A stretch of DNA of 64,000 nucleotides from assembly GCF_041270065.1 (NCBI RefSeq), contig NZ_CP065958.1, positions 5,394,001 through 5,458,000 of the forward strand, written 5' to 3'. Under the pieces are notes generated by a model. It saw nothing but the letters and a program-made list of their open reading frames with translations. It searched no databases and was not told the DNA's origin. The stretch comes from Streptomyces fradiae. GTDB lineage: Bacteria > Actinomycetota > Actinomycetes > Streptomycetales > Streptomycetaceae. Made by a program: the position numbers and the translations under genes. This document shows, one piece after another, positions 16,931 through 27,000 of this stretch (the first letter of the stretch is position 1; every line of letters begins with the position of its first letter).

Positions 16931-17821
16931 CTACGGCCTGCGGCGGTCCGGGCCGAGCAGGGACAGGATGCCGTCCGCCGCCGTCGCCAGATGGCGGCGG
17001 GCCTCGGCCAGCTGGTCGCGGCTCACGCCGTGGTCGCGGGCGGCGTCGCGGACGTCGTCGCGGAAGCGGTCGAGCAGCCGGTCCAGCTCACGGGCCGGCT
17101 CGGCGGCGCCGTCGATGTCCTTCGCCCAGTCGGAGACGGCCTGTTCGGGTGAGCTCGGCCGGCCGGCGGCCGGGCCGTGGGTCGTGCTCGTCACCAGGTT
17201 GCCCAGCTGGGCGGTGATGTCCGAGATGCCCTCCCAGACGCCCTTCGGCCAGTCGCCGCCCTTCAGCCGGTCCTGGAACTGGTCCTGGAGCTGCTGCGCG
17301 ATCCGCTGGTACTCCTTCGCCTGCCGCTTGGCCGACTGCGCCTCCGCCCGTGCCTGGCGGGCCTGCTCCTTCAGCTCCTGCTTCGCCTTGCGCAGCTCCT
17401 CCCGGGCGTCGAAGGAGGCCGAGGCGCCGGCCGTACGGGAGGCGGTCGCCGCCGCCCGCATCTCGCTGCGCAGCTTTCCGGCGGCGCCCCGCACGTCGTC
17501 GCGGATCTCGGCGGCCAGTTCGGAGACGGACTCGCGGATCTCCTCCTCCAGGTCGGCCAGTTCGCCGCCGCGTCCGGCCAGCTCGGCCCGGCCTGCGTCG
17601 GTGATCGAATAGACCTTGCGGCCGCCCTCGGTGGCGTGGGTGATCAGACCCTCCGCCTCCAGCTTGGCGAGCCGCGGGTAGACCGTGCCCGCCGAGGGCG
17701 TGTACAGGCCCTGGAAGCGCTCCTCCAGGAGCCTGATCACCTCGTACCCGTGGCGGGGGGCCTCGTCGAGCAGCTTGAGGAGATAGAGCCGGAGCCGGCC
17801 GTGGGCGAAGACGGGCGCCAT
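16931..17821 (-). CDS. PadR-family transcriptional regulator with long coiled-coil C-terminus
   Basis: 296 residues, ATG 17821. The N-terminal winged helix has the PadR signature (LYLLKLLDEAPRHGYEVIRL, TPSAGTVYPRLAKLEAEGLI). After about residue 90 comes an unusually long, charged helical region (ELRKAKQELKEQARQARAEA) likely to form a coiled coil. It starts 1 bp after the DUF4097 gene ends, so the two are probably coupled. An AT-rich palindrome in front of that gene is a candidate autoregulatory operator. The last 13 bp are repeated just downstream (16897-16909). Confidence 0.88.
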   Translation of the reverse strand: MAPVFAHGRLRLYLLKLLDEAPRHGYEVIRLLEERFQGLYTPSAGTVYPRLAKLEAEGLITHATEGGRKVYSITDAGRAELAGRGGELADLEEEIRESVSELAAEIRDDVRGAAGKLRSEMRAAATASRTAGASASFDAREELRKAKQELKEQARQARAEAQSAKRQAKEYQRIAQQLQDQFQDRLKGGDWPKGVWEGISDITAQLGNLVTSTTHGPAAGRPSSPEQAVSDWAKDIDGAAEPARELDRLLDRFRDDVRDAARDHGVSRDQLAEARRHLATAADGILSLLGPDRRRP

Positions 17822-17822
17822 G

Positions 17823-18710
17823 TCAGAGGACCTTTCCGGACGCGGGGGAGGCGGCGGCCGAGCCGTCGCCGTCGCCGTCCGGCCCGTGCTCCGGCTCGGG
17901 GCGGCGCAGCAGGGCGATGGAGCCGGAGACGGTGGTCGCCTTCAGGGTGCCCTGGCCGGCGCCCAGCGTGCCGGAGATGGAACGGGTGCCCCAGGAGCCG
18001 CCGATCCGCAGGTCCTCGAAGGCGCTCGACACGGAACCGCTGGTGGTGCTGGCCTCGACCCGCGCGTCCGCCGGGTGCGGCAGCCGGATCGCGACCTCGC
18101 CGGAGACGCTGGTCAGCCGGATGTCGGCGGGCGGCCCGTCCTGGCCGGCCGCCGGGTCGAGGTCGATGACCATGTCCCCGCTGACCGTCTCGGCCTTCAC
18201 CGCCGAGCCGGCGCCGTCGATCACGGTGACGTCGCCCGTCACCGAGTTGATCTGCAGCGCGCCGGTGACCGACTGCGCCTCCAGGTTCCCGGAGACCGTC
18301 TCGGCGCGCACCGGGCCGGCGAGGCCGACGAGCGTGGTGTCGCCGGTGACGCCACGCACCGCCGTGCGTCCCCTGACGCCGGAGATCACCGTCTCGGCGC
18401 CGATCGCGCCGACCTCGACGTCGGTGCCGGCCGGCACGGCCACGGAGACCACGACCCGGCGCCGGTGGCCCTTGGGGTCGAGCCACTTGAGGATGCCCTT
18501 CCAGTGCAGGTCCTCATAGCTCACGACCAGCGTGGAGCCCTGCTGCGAGACGATCAGCGGCGGGCCCTCGATCTCCGAGACCTCCACCCGCGCGGAACTC
18601 TCGTCGGTCCCCACCACGTTCACCGCTCCGTTGACCACACGGACCTGGAGCCGCCGGACGGGGTCGGTCAGCGGGATCTTGCGAGGCTCGGTGACGGACC
18701 ACTCTGTCAT
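17823..18710 (-). CDS. DUF4097-family beta-strand repeat protein
   Basis: 295 residues from ATG 18710, with GGGAGGG 7 bp upstream; a longer frame starts at 18737. The product is made of repeating short strands with alternating hydrophobic residues (VSGDMVIDL, VTGDVTVIDGAG, VSGEVAIRLPH), the DUF4097 solenoid pattern. There is no signal peptide or membrane segment. The function is unknown; homologues often sit beside PadR regulators, as here, and are linked to envelope stress. First gene of the pair. Confidence 0.85.
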   Translation of the reverse strand: MTEWSVTEPRKIPLTDPVRRLQVRVVNGAVNVVGTDESSARVEVSEIEGPPLIVSQQGSTLVVSYEDLHWKGILKWLDPKGHRRRVVVSVAVPAGTDVEVGAIGAETVISGVRGRTAVRGVTGDTTLVGLAGPVRAETVSGNLEAQSVTGALQINSVTGDVTVIDGAGSAVKAETVSGDMVIDLDPAAGQDGPPADIRLTSVSGEVAIRLPHPADARVEASTTSGSVSSAFEDLRIGGSWGTRSISGTLGAGQGTLKATTVSGSIALLRRPEPEHGPDGDGDGSAAASPASGKVL

Positions 18711-18756
18711 GGTGCTGCCCTCCCGTGTCACGGTCACGATGTCGACTGCGACGCAA

Positions 18757-18789
18757 CATATCGCGTCTTCCGATAGACACGATATATCG
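18757..18789. promoter_or_regulatory. AT-rich repeated element, candidate PadR operator
   Basis: The sequence contains CATATCGCG (18757-18765) and the perfect palindrome CGATATATCG (18780-18789), sharing an ATATCG core. It lies 47-79 bp upstream of the DUF4097-padR start, in an AT-rich patch that stands out from its surroundings. Binding by the adjacent PadR protein is inferred from position and symmetry. Confidence 0.5.
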
Positions 18790-18913
18790 CGGTGCGGTCA
18801 AGTCAACCCTGACTCGCCCCGGACGGAGTCGAGCCCGACCCTGACAGGGATGGGGGCGTGCGTAATCCGGGGCATTCACTCCTTGAAGCGGACAATTGCC
18901 CTACGTTGGGGGC

Positions 18914-19759
18914 ATGATTGCGACATCGGGATCCCGCTCCGCAGGAGCGCTGCTGCTCTGCCGCGCCGAGCCCCCGGCGGTCCGCCCGCCGGCCCAGCTG
19001 CTCCGCGAGCAGCTCCTGCTCGCACCCGCGGGACCCGACTGGAGCGTGCTGGTCCCGGAGGGGAAACCCTGGCTCGACGACGGCGAACCCGTCGAACGCG
19101 TCGTCACCGGCTGGGCCACCGCTCTTGCCGTCGGCGCCGCCATCTGGCCGGTTCTCGCCCTCTGGTGGGACGCGGACCGCGCCGGACTCACGCTGGCCGC
19201 CGGCTTCCGCCGTACCGTCGGCTACACCTGGCTCGCCGACGGCACCCCGGTCGGCGAGGACGAGGCCATGCGGACCTTCGCCGCCCGGCTCGCGCTCGAC
19301 CCCGTGCTCGACGTCCAGGCCCTGGAACCGCTCACCCGGCCCGACCCGGACGCCGACGCCCACGCCCGGCTCGTCGGTCTCGTCGCCGTCCTCGCCCGCA
19401 CCGGACTCGCCCTGCCCGCCGGCCTCACGCCCGGCGACAGCGCCGACCGGCTGCGCTCGGCGGCCCGCGCCCAGGGCGCCGAACTCCTCGAATGGTCCGG
19501 CTGGCGGGACGCCGTACGCGCCGAACTCGACGCCGTCGAGGACACCCGCATCGGCCCGTACCTGCGCGGTCCCCGCGCCCGCGTCCTCGCCGCCGCCCAG
19601 CTCGCGGCCGGGCTTCCGCTGCTCGCCTGGGGGATCGGCCGCCGCAGCGGCGGCTGGGCGACGGCCGGTGCGCTGCTCGTCGTCCACGGGGCCGCCGGCC
19701 TCGCCTACGACCGCCTCTACGCCCGCCTCTACGGCCACCTGCCGGAAGCCGCCCCCTGA
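18914..19759 (+). CDS. Conserved hypothetical protein with C-terminal hydrophobic region
   Basis: 281 residues from ATG 18914. I do not recognise a family. The N-terminus is Leu/Ala/Pro-rich, and a hydrophobic stretch lies at ATALAVGAAIWPVLALWW. The C-terminus has two more (AAQLAAGLPLLAWGIG and GALLVVHGAAGLAYDRL), so it may be membrane-associated. It converges on the DUF6104 gene with 15 bp between stop codons and diverges from the DUF4097-padR pair. Confidence 0.7.
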   Translation: MIATSGSRSAGALLLCRAEPPAVRPPAQLLREQLLLAPAGPDWSVLVPEGKPWLDDGEPVERVVTGWATALAVGAAIWPVLALWWDADRAGLTLAAGFRRTVGYTWLADGTPVGEDEAMRTFAARLALDPVLDVQALEPLTRPDPDADAHARLVGLVAVLARTGLALPAGLTPGDSADRLRSAARAQGAELLEWSGWRDAVRAELDAVEDTRIGPYLRGPRARVLAAAQLAAGLPLLAWGIGRRSGGWATAGALLVVHGAAGLAYDRLYARLYGHLPEAAP

Positions 19760-19774
19760 TCGCGCGACCGGCGC

Positions 19775-19957
19775 CTACTCGTCGTCGTCCTCGTCGTCGA
19801 GCCGCGCCAGCCAGGTCGCGAGGCGCTCGACCGGCACCTCGAAGTCGGGATTCAGATCGACGAACGTGCGCAGCTGCTCGGCGAGCCACTCGAAGGTGAC
19901 CTCCTCCTCGCCGCGCCGCTTCTCCAGTTCCTCGATGCCACGGTCGGTGAAGTACAT
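19775..19957 (-). CDS. DUF6104-family small acidic protein
   Basis: 60 residues, starting MYFTDRGIEELEKRRG and ending in an acidic DDEDDDE tail. This short helical protein is widely conserved in Streptomyces and close relatives. Its function is unknown. ATG 19957 is the only reasonable start. It diverges from the CU044_2847 gene. Confidence 0.85.
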   Translation of the reverse strand: MYFTDRGIEELEKRRGEEEVTFEWLAEQLRTFVDLNPDFEVPVERLATWLARLDDEDDDE

Positions 19958-20062
19958 GCGATCAGAATAGGCCGTGGTCAGCGGAGCCGACCGCGTCCCC
20001 TGTTCCTCTTGAGCACCACGGACTAGCCTCTTTCATCATCGTTTCGGGGAGCGGGGGCCGCT

Positions 20063-20569
20063 GTGACGGATGGAATCGCCCGGATTCGGCTGGACGACGG
20101 CACGCCCGTGTGGGCCCGGGTCAGCGGGGCGGAGGAGCTGCGCCGGGGCGTCCCCGGCGGCGCGTTCCAGGACACCGGGATCGGGGACCGGATCGGGGAC
20201 CGGGTGGTCTCCATGGCCGGCGGCCTCACGGACGTGGTGCGCGGGGTGGTCGGCTCGCTGCGCGCCGGACTCGACCCGGAGGGCTCGGTCGAGGTCGCCG
20301 TCAGCTTCGGGATCGAGCTCTCCGCGCAGGCGGGCAAGGTGATCGGCGTGCTCGCCGACGGCGGCGGCAAGGCCTCGATCAACGTCTCCCTGACCTGGAC
20401 GGAACCTGGCCGTCCGGCCGAGGACGGCGCCACGCGCGCGGAGGAGGCCGCCGCGCCCGGGCTCGTACCCGCCTCCGTGCCGCCCATGCCCCCGGCCCCG
20501 CCCGCCGCGCCCACCCTGCCGCTGCCCCCGCCCGCCGCCTCCCCGGAGAACGGCCCTGGCGCCGTATGA
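20063..20569 (+). CDS. CU044_2847-family (trypsin-co-occurring domain) protein
   Basis: 168 residues, GTG start at 20063. The N-terminal 110 residues match the CU044_2847 domain: RIRLDDGTPVWARVSG, a helical middle, then EVAVSFGIELSAQAGKVIGV and KASINVSLTW. The tail is Pro-rich. The family is named for its regular place next to trypsin-VMAP proteases in predicted conflict systems, exactly as here: its stop overlaps the protease start as ATGA. The molecular role is unknown; a regulatory or sensor subunit is inferred. Confidence 0.87.
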   Translation: MTDGIARIRLDDGTPVWARVSGAEELRRGVPGGAFQDTGIGDRIGDRVVSMAGGLTDVVRGVVGSLRAGLDPEGSVEVAVSFGIELSAQAGKVIGVLADGGGKASINVSLTWTEPGRPAEDGATRAEEAAAPGLVPASVPPMPPAPPAAPTLPLPPPAASPENGPGAV

Positions 20570-22650
20570 GCGCCTTCGACGCGCTCGTGCGCCCCGCGCT
20601 CGTGCGCATCGCCGCTCCCGGCGACGGGTATGACCCGCACGGCGACCCGTTCTGGGGCACGGGATTCTTCATCGCCCCCGGCTGGGTGCTGACCTGTGCC
20701 CACGTCGTGGCCAAGGGGGGTAGCGCGGTGTGGAGAGAGGAACCCGCCGTCGGCATCACCTGGGAGGGCGGCCGGACCACCGGCCGGCTGGTGCTCGCCA
20801 AGCCGCGCCCCGCCACGCCTGACGAGGAGCCCGGCTTCTGGGAGTTCCCCGACCTCGCGCTCGTCCGGGTCGAGGGCGCCGAGGACGCCGCCTGCGTCCG
20901 GCTCAGCGAGCGCCCGCCCACCACCCCCACCCAGGTCAGCCTGCACGGCTGGGCCCGGCAGACCGGCGAGGTCGGCGTCCGGGACGTGCTCGGCACGGCG
21001 TACGGCTTCGAGGCGGGCGCCCTGCTCCTCAAGTGGGGCGTCCCCGTCGAGGGCTGCTCCGGCGGCCCGGTCGTCGACCTCACCCGGGGCGCCGTCATCG
21101 GCGTCAACAAGGGCCGCGGCCAGGACGAGGGGGCCGCCGTGCCGCTCACCTCGCTGCGCGAGCTCCACGACGTGCCCGGCGGCCAGGTGCTCCACGAGGT
21201 GCTGCGCGCCCACGACCGGCACCACCTCGCCCGCCACCGTTCGCTCCGCTCCGGACGCACCTGGACCGACGGCCAGATGGCGCTGTGGCCGGCCGCGGCC
21301 CGCGGGGTCAGCCCCGCCCGGCGCACCCAGCTGTACGGACGGTTCGCCGAACTCCCCTCGCCCACCGGCCCCGGCGAGGTGATGGCCCTCGTCGACGCGG
21401 TCAAGCGCCGGGTCCTCCACCCCGACTACCAGGCCGTCCTGGAGACCGACGCCCGCACCTGGCGCGACGGCGTGGGCCTGCTCCACGAACTGCACAAGGG
21501 CGAGCGGGAGGACGGGCGCGGCAGCACCGACCTCGGACTCGACGCCGTGCTCCTCTACGCGGCGCACGTCGTCCGCCACCTCACCGAGCGCTACGGCGCC
21601 GAGGCGGGCCCCGGCACCCCGACCGCCCTCGGGCTCGGGAGCCTGGTCGACTGGATCACCGACGAGTCCGGCGACGCCCACGCCGCCGTGCGCGAGGAGA
21701 TCGCCGCCCTGCTCGACCCCGCGCCGGCGGACCCCGTCACCCCCGCCAGGGCGGCCGGACCGCGAGCCGACGTGCGGATCGAGATCGACTCCGTGCCCTG
21801 GGCCACCGGAGCCCCGCGCTACACCTGGCGCGTGATGCTGCTCTTCGACGGCCGCACCATGACCCCGCTGGCCGGCCACGACGAGGGACTGCTCCGGGAC
21901 CAGCTCCAGGACAGCCTGCGCGGCCCGCTCGACGAGGCCCTGGGCCACGGGGACAGCGGCGACCACCTCGCCGCGGTCGAATTCGTGGTGCCGCGCGAGC
22001 TGTTCGACCTGCCCTTCGACACCTGGCGGCTCGCGCCCGAGGACGAACCCTTCGGCGAGCGCTCCCTGCCCCTCGGCCAGCGGCGCACCGTCGTCCTCCG
22101 CGACCGCCACCGCGGCCGCCGCCGGCCCTCCCCGGAGTGGCACCGGCGCTGGCGGGGCAGCGAGGGCGGCCCGCTGCGGGCGGTGCCGCTGCGCGCCGAG
22201 GTGCTCGCCGCGGGCGCCGAGGCGCACGCCGCGCAGCTGCGCAAGGAGAGCCGGACCGCGTCGTACGAGCGCCTGGACGCGGCCCCCGACGGCAGCGTGC
22301 CGGTCTTCTGCGGCGCGGTCGGTACGGGCGACGGGCGGCGCGCCCTGGACGCCGCGCTCGCCGCCGGGCACCCCGTCGCGCTGTGGCGGCACTCGGCCCG
22401 CGAGCACGGCGACTGCCCCGAGTTCCACAAGGGCGCAGGGGTGCTGCTCGCGGGCGCCGGCGCGGCCGACGGACTGCACCGTCCCGTGCGCACCCTGCGC
22501 CGGCGCGTGGGCGACACCGAGGCGGACCCCCGGGAGCGGGCCGAGCACGCCTGGGCCGAGGGCCTTGCGGTGCTCTACGACCCGCCCGACCGCCCGCCGT
22601 TCGAGGCCCCGCTGGAGGGCCCGTCGCTGCTCGGCGAGGACGAGCGGTGA
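20566..22650 (+). CDS. Trypsin-like serine protease with VMAP C-terminal region
   Basis: 694 residues from ATG 20566, coupled to the previous gene by a 4-bp overlap. Residues 1-230 are a trypsin fold with an intact triad: His46 (VLTCAHVV), Asp96 (FPDLALVRV) and Ser165 (GCSGGPVV). There is no signal peptide, so it acts inside the cell. The middle is helical, and the C-terminal half (about 400-694) resembles the vWA-MoxR-associated protein domain (RIEIDSVPW, FVVPRELFDLPFDTWRL). Family knowledge (predicted NTP-dependent conflict systems) suggests a protease effector unleashed by the MoxR/vWA partners encoded downstream. Confidence 0.87.
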   Translation: MSAFDALVRPALVRIAAPGDGYDPHGDPFWGTGFFIAPGWVLTCAHVVAKGGSAVWREEPAVGITWEGGRTTGRLVLAKPRPATPDEEPGFWEFPDLALVRVEGAEDAACVRLSERPPTTPTQVSLHGWARQTGEVGVRDVLGTAYGFEAGALLLKWGVPVEGCSGGPVVDLTRGAVIGVNKGRGQDEGAAVPLTSLRELHDVPGGQVLHEVLRAHDRHHLARHRSLRSGRTWTDGQMALWPAAARGVSPARRTQLYGRFAELPSPTGPGEVMALVDAVKRRVLHPDYQAVLETDARTWRDGVGLLHELHKGEREDGRGSTDLGLDAVLLYAAHVVRHLTERYGAEAGPGTPTALGLGSLVDWITDESGDAHAAVREEIAALLDPAPADPVTPARAAGPRADVRIEIDSVPWATGAPRYTWRVMLLFDGRTMTPLAGHDEGLLRDQLQDSLRGPLDEALGHGDSGDHLAAVEFVVPRELFDLPFDTWRLAPEDEPFGERSLPLGQRRTVVLRDRHRGRRRPSPEWHRRWRGSEGGPLRAVPLRAEVLAAGAEAHAAQLRKESRTASYERLDAAPDGSVPVFCGAVGTGDGRRALDAALAAGHPVALWRHSAREHGDCPEFHKGAGVLLAGAGAADGLHRPVRTLRRRVGDTEADPRERAEHAWAEGLAVLYDPPDRPPFEAPLEGPSLLGEDER

Positions 22651-22951
22651 CCCGTACGGGGCGGAATGGGGGACCGGTCAGGGGTCGGGCGGGAGTCCTG
22701 GCGGGGGTCCGGACGGTTGTCCGAGTGGGAGCCCGTGCGAGGCCGTTCGGCGGCGCGCGGACTCAACCCGGCCGCGACGGGGCAGTTTCGACGGGGGAGC
22801 CGCCCGGCGCGTGCCGGCGGGTGCGGACCGGCTTCGGCCGTTCGGGTCAACTCACGCTCGACGGGGCTGGATTGGCCGGAGACGGAGCAGAGGTCCGAGC
22901 GGTACGGTCGACGGGGGTCGGCGCAGGCATCACAGCCAGGAGGGGTCAGGC
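22651..22951. other. 301-bp gap between protease and MoxR genes
   Basis: No credible gene seen. The sequence is Arg/Gly-codon-like GC-rich DNA without strong hairpins. AGGAGGGG at its end is the ribosome binding site of the MoxR gene. It may hold a second promoter for the downstream half of the cluster. Confidence 0.35.
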
Positions 22952-24019
22952 GTGAACGATTGGCGGATCTACCGTGGGGCCGGCCATCCGCATGACGAGA
23001 TACGGCGACTGCCCGCGCCGCCGCCGTGGCGGGACTTCTCCGCGGGCGGCGCCGACGACACCCTGGCCGGCTCCGACCGGCGGCTCGGCGTGCGCCGTCG
23101 GCTGGTGCAGAACCACCACCCCCGGCCCGCCGAGACCGACGCCGTCAACGCCGCGCTCTATCTGCGCCGTCCGCTGCTCGTCACCGGCAACCCCGGCACC
23201 GGCAAGTCCACCCTCGCGCACGCCGTCGCCCACGAGCTGGGCCTCGGGCGGGTGCTGCGGTGGCCGATCGTCAGCCGCTCGACGCTCCAGGACGGCCTCT
23301 ACCGTTACGACGCGATCGGCCGCCTCCAGGACGTGCAGCTGGAGCGCGCCCGCGCCGAGTCCCGTACCGCGGACGGAGCGGGGGACGGCACCGGGGACGC
23401 AGCCGCCCGGGACGGGGCCGGGGAGGGCGGTGCCGCGAGCGCGGCAGGCATCGGCTCGTATCTGCGGCTCGGACCGCTCGGCACCGCGCTGCTGCCCTCC
23501 GAACTGCCCCGTGTGCTGCTCATCGACGAGCTCGACAAGAGCGACCTCGACCTGCCCAACGACCTCCTGAACGCCCTGGAGGAGGGCGAGTTCGCGATCC
23601 CCGAGCTGGAGCGGCTCGCCGACCGCGAACCGGTCGTGAAGGTGCTCACCGACGACGGACGCAAGGTGCCCGTGTACGGCGGACGGGTCCGCTGCACCAC
23701 CTTCCCGTTCATCGTGCTCACCTCCAACGGCGAACGGGACTTCCCCGCCGCCCTGTTGCGCCGCTGCATTCGCCTGGAGCTGGAGGCGCCCGGCGAGGAG
23801 CAGCTCAACGCCATGATCGAGGCCCACCTCGGGGCCGACGCCGCCGCCGCCGAACCCGGGCTCGTCGCCCGCTTCCTGCACCGGGAGCCGGGCGAGGTCA
23901 TCGCCACCGACCAGCTGCTCAACGCCCTCTATCTGACCCAGCACGCCCCCCGCGCCGAGCGGGTGACCCGGGACCGCATCGCGGACATGCTCATGCAGCC
24001 GCTCGATCAGCCGAGGTGA
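22952..24019 (+). CDS. MoxR-type AAA+ ATPase
   Basis: 355 residues from GTG 22952 with a strong AGGAGGGG 8 bp upstream. Walker A is GNPGTGKST (79-87) and Walker B is VLLIDELDKSD. Sensor and arginine-finger regions follow (IVLTSNGERDFPAALLRRC). An insert rich in Gly/Ala/Asp lies at about 128-160. It has the MoxR/AAA_5 arrangement. MoxR ATPases work with vWA proteins to remodel partners; here the vWA-like partner is encoded 7 bp downstream and the protease upstream. Confidence 0.92.
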   Translation: MNDWRIYRGAGHPHDEIRRLPAPPPWRDFSAGGADDTLAGSDRRLGVRRRLVQNHHPRPAETDAVNAALYLRRPLLVTGNPGTGKSTLAHAVAHELGLGRVLRWPIVSRSTLQDGLYRYDAIGRLQDVQLERARAESRTADGAGDGTGDAAARDGAGEGGAASAAGIGSYLRLGPLGTALLPSELPRVLLIDELDKSDLDLPNDLLNALEEGEFAIPELERLADREPVVKVLTDDGRKVPVYGGRVRCTTFPFIVLTSNGERDFPAALLRRCIRLELEAPGEEQLNAMIEAHLGADAAAAEPGLVARFLHREPGEVIATDQLLNALYLTQHAPRAERVTRDRIADMLMQPLDQPR

Positions 24020-24026
24020 TGGCCGG

Positions 24027-27000
24027 ATGCACCGGATGCATCTGGAAGAGCTCACCCGCAGACTCCGGGCCGGCGGGCAGGACCCGACGGCCGAGGAGAT
24101 CGCGGACGCCGTCTGGCTGGCCCAGTGGCTGCCGCGCGCCGATCCGGCGGGCCGGGCCGGGGACCCGCCGCCGGGCCCGCCGGCCGCGCCCGGCACCGAC
24201 GAGGACCACCGGGATCCGGCCACCGGAGCCGGCGCCGACGGCGGCTCCGGCACACCCGCCACCGACACCCCACCGGACCCGGAGGCACCCGAGGCCGCGA
24301 AGGCGGCCCCGGGCCGGGCCGCCGAGACCGTCGACCTGCTGATGCCGAAGGACGGCGGCGGACCCGGCGACGGCCCCGGCGGACGCGCCGTCCCCGCGCG
24401 CGGCGGCGGCGCCGCGCTGCCCGTCCGCGCACCCGGCGCCAACGCCCTGCCCGGCCTCCTCGGCCTGCAGAAGGCGCTCCGGCCGCTGCGCCACTACGCC
24501 GCCCTGCTGCCCGCCCGCCCCGGCAGCCGCCGCCTCGACGAGGAGGCCACCGCCGAGCGCAGCGCCGCCTCCGGCATCCTCACCCCCGTGCTGCGCCCCG
24601 CCGCCGGCCAGCGCCCCGACATCCAGCTGCTCATGGACACCGGCCCGGCCATGGTCGTGTGGACCCGGATGGTCGAGGAACTGCGCCAGGCCTGCCAGCA
24701 GTCCGGCGCCTTCCGCGACGTCCGGGTGCACCGCCTGCACGACACCGGCGAGGGCCCGCCGCTCGTCACCACCACCACCGATCGCGACGGCCGGCCCCGG
24801 CTCCGGCCCGGCGACCAGCTCCACGACCCCACCGGGCGCCGCCTCACCCTCGTCGTCTCCGACTGCGTCGGCCCGCTCTGGCAGCGCGGCGCCGCCCAGA
24901 AGCTCATCCACCAGTGGCCCCGGCACTCCCCGCTCGCCCTCGTCCAGCCGCTGCCGCCCCGGCTGTGGCCGCGCACCGCGCTGACCGTCGAACCCGGCAC
25001 CCTGGAACGGCCCGCCGGACCCGGCGGACACGTCCGCTTCGAGCCCGACGAGCCGGACTGGGAGCCCGTCGCCGCCGACCTGCGCGCCGTGCCCGTGCTC
25101 ACCCCGACCCCCGAGGCCTTCGCCTCCTGGGCGCGGCTGCTGACCGGGCACGGCGGGGGAGCGGTACCCGGCTGGGCAGCCCGCATCGGCCTCCCGGCGT
25201 CCGTCGTGACCGGTGAGCGATTCGCGACCGTCCCCGCCACCCGCCCGACCGCCCCGGCCGCCTCCCGGCGCGGCGACGACGAACTCCTGCGCGCCTTCCG
25301 GGCCGGCGCCTCGCCCGGGGCGGTCCGGCTCGCCGTGCACCTCGCCGCCGCCCCGCTCGCGCTGCCCGTGATGCAGCTGGTGCAGCGCGCCATGCTCCCC
25401 GACACCGGCCCCATGGAGCTCGCCGAGGTGCTGCTCAGCGGGCTGTTACGGCGGCTGCCCGGCCCCACCCCGTACCCCTGCTACAGCTATCCGCCGGCCG
25501 TCCAGGACCATCTCCTCGGCTCGCTCGACCGGGGCGCCGCCGCGCTGGTCCTGAAGCACTGCTCGGAGTTCGTCGAGCGGCACTTCGGGCAGGGCATGCG
25601 CAACTTCCCGGCCCTCGCCGCGGCCCGGCTCGCCGGGCACGGCACCGACGAGGAACCGGCCGCCGCAGGCGCCGCCACCGTGCCCGTGGAGGACGACGAA
25701 CCGCAGGCGGGCGCCGCCTCCGAGCTCTTCGCCCGCATCCCCGCGCGCGTGCTGCGCTTCTACCACCCCGACCTCGTCACCCCCGAACCGCTCGCCGCCG
25801 CCCGCCGGCTGCTCGACCGGTGGCGCGGCCAGTCCGACCCCTCGCTCCTCGCCTCCGCCCGCGAGCTCGCCGAGACCGCGCTCGGCGCCGACGGACCGCC
25901 CGCCCGCCCCGAGGAGCTCGCCGGGGCCCGTCTGGTGCTCGGTCAGGTGCTGTACGCGCAGGCCGGCACCGCGGCCGTACGGGACCGGGGACAGCGCCGG
26001 GAACTGCTCGACCGGGCCCTGGCCGAGCTCGTACGGGCCGGGGAGCTCGCCGCGCCCGGCGGCCCGGAGTGGGCCGAGGCCCGGCTCGAACAGGCCGCCG
26101 TCCAGCACGCGCTGTGGCGGCACACCGAGGAGACCGGACCGCTCGACGCGGCCCTCGCCGCGCTCGCCGGCGACCCGGCCGACTGGCCCGAGAGCCACCG
26201 GCACGCCCTGCGGGTGCGGCGCGGCCGGCTGCGCCTCGCCCGTGCCGAAGGCGCCGAGGCCGCCGCCGAGTTCACCGCCGCACTCGCCCTGCGGACCACC
26301 GGCCCGGTGCTGCTCGACCTGGCCGACGCCCTCCACCTCGCCGCCGCCCCGCCCGCGAGCGTCGCCGACGCCCTCGACCGCGCCGAACCGCTGCTCGGCG
26401 ACTCGCTCGCGCTGCGGCTGCGCTGGACCACCGCGCGGGCCAGGCTGTACGAGACCACCGGCGACGGCCCGGCCGCCGACGAGGCGTACGAGAGCGCCAC
26501 CCTGCTCACCCCCGCCGAGGGCGAACAGCGCGGCCGGCTCCTCCTCACCTGGGGCGAGTCCCTGCTGCGCCGGGCCGCCGCCGACACCGGGACGGCGCCC
26601 GTCGACCGCGCCGAGTCCGTCCTGCGCGAGGCCCTCACCTGCCTGCCCGCCACCGCCGGCGTCCGCTCCCGGGCCATCGTCCTCATCGGCAGCGTCCTCG
26701 CGCTGCGCTTCGACCGCGCGGGCTTCCTGCCCGACCTCTTCGAGAGCCGCCACCTCCTCGACCAGGCCGTCCGCACCACCCATGACCAGGCCGCCCGCGC
26801 CGAGGTGTGGCTCCAACTCGCCTGGGTCCGCCTCCAGCTGAGCGAGGCCGCCCGCGACGGGCGTCTCACCGACGCCCTCGCCGCCTACCAGCAAGCAGCC
26901 GAGGACACCCGCACCGCCCACGGCACGCACCCCGGCACGGTGACCCTGGCCCGCGCCCTGCACGGCCAGGGCGCGGTCCTCCTCCTGATGGACCGCCTGG

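Noticed and set aside
20023..22548. 841-residue open frame antisense to the trypsin-VMAP gene
   Set aside because: Shadow frame with no domain features; the plus strand has an intact catalytic triad and coupled neighbours.
22666..22995. 109-residue frame between the protease and MoxR genes
   Set aside because: Arg/Gly/Pro-rich, no ribosome binding site, and overlaps the MoxR start in another frame.
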